Source of the DNA: Lentzea kentuckyensis
GTDB taxonomy: Bacteria; Actinomycetota; Actinomycetes; Mycobacteriales; Pseudonocardiaceae
Direction: 5' to 3'
Assembly: GCF_002150765.1 (NCBI RefSeq)
Contig: NZ_MUYM01000074.1
Location: 53,220 to 87,463 of the forward strand
Length of the DNA stretch: 34,244 nt
In this document: piece after piece, positions 34,191 to 34,244 of the stretch
Position numbering within the stretch: position 1 is the stretch's first letter
Layout: each line of letters starts with the position of its first letter
The notes under the pieces: model-generated
The model's database searches: none
The model's input: only the letters and a program-made list of their open reading frames with translations
What the model was told of the DNA's origin: nothing
Translations under genes and position numbers: made by a program

Positions 34191-34244
34191 ATGAAGAAGG
34201 CCGTGTCCACACCGGACCGGAGGCGGACGCGCTCAGCGCCAGTG
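34191..34244 (+). CDS. Start of an unidentified gene, cut by the window edge
   Basis: ATG 34191 with GGGAG 8 bp upstream opens a frame of 18 codons (MKKAVSTPDRRRTRSAPV) that runs off the end of the window. The N terminus is basic. Too little remains to identify it. Confidence 0.4.
   Translation, partial: MKKAVSTPDRRRTRSAPV

Overview
The window is GC-rich actinobacterial DNA: GTG starts are common, there are leaderless-looking promoters, and third codon positions are strongly G/C. The gene order trpE - small membrane protein - trpC - trpB - trpA - lgt ... pyk - tesB is the one known from mycobacteria and relatives. The protein style and the abundant GAAGGG/CCCTTC palindrome suggest Pseudonocardiaceae (Lentzea/Saccharothrix/Actinosynnema-like). 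That family-level placement is inference, not proven here.

Layout. (1) 102-5703: a TetR regulator divergent from the tryptophan genes trpE, a trp-associated membrane protein, trpC, trpB and trpA, closed by a strong hairpin. trpD, trpF and trpG are absent here. (2) 5710-7200: an insertion between trpA and lgt carrying a Uma2-type PD-(D/E)XK endonuclease gene, an imperfect SOS box, and the wreck of an FAD monooxygenase gene. (3) 7211-12766: lgt, a two-component system, an orphan TAXI-type solute-binding lipoprotein and a DctA-type dicarboxylate symporter, which together look like a C4-dicarboxylate sensing and uptake module. (4) 12767-19232: a long control region, then gltB-gltD (NADPH glutamate synthase). 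(5) 19245-28464: an accessory block with a TIR-STAND NTPase that has lost its beta-propeller, a small exported protein, a beta-carbonic anhydrase paired with a SulP transporter, a nested palindromic repeat, a CHRD-domain secreted protein divergent from a YxFxxD lipoprotein with matching ECF-type promoters, a cytosolic-looking nonspecific nuclease and an XPB-N-like protein. (6) 28471-34244: a DUF2461 protein, a secreted VWD/HExxH protein, a VanZ-family protein, then conserved pyk and tesB and the first codons of another gene.

How the genes work together. The trp genes make tryptophan from chorismate, with the missing steps supplied elsewhere. GltBD makes glutamate, and trpE and other amidotransferase steps depend on nitrogen from that pool. 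Lgt lipidates prolipoproteins, and two lipoproteins (the TAXI protein and the YxFxxD protein) lie in the same window. Carbonic anhydrase plus SulP fit bicarbonate uptake.

The most unusual items are: the mirror-image ECF promoters at 24994-25064; the TIR-STAND protein whose WD40 region is missing although its C-terminal signature remains; the HExxH/VWD exported protein with a second, internal signal-peptide-like segment; and the nested palindrome element at 23861-23989.
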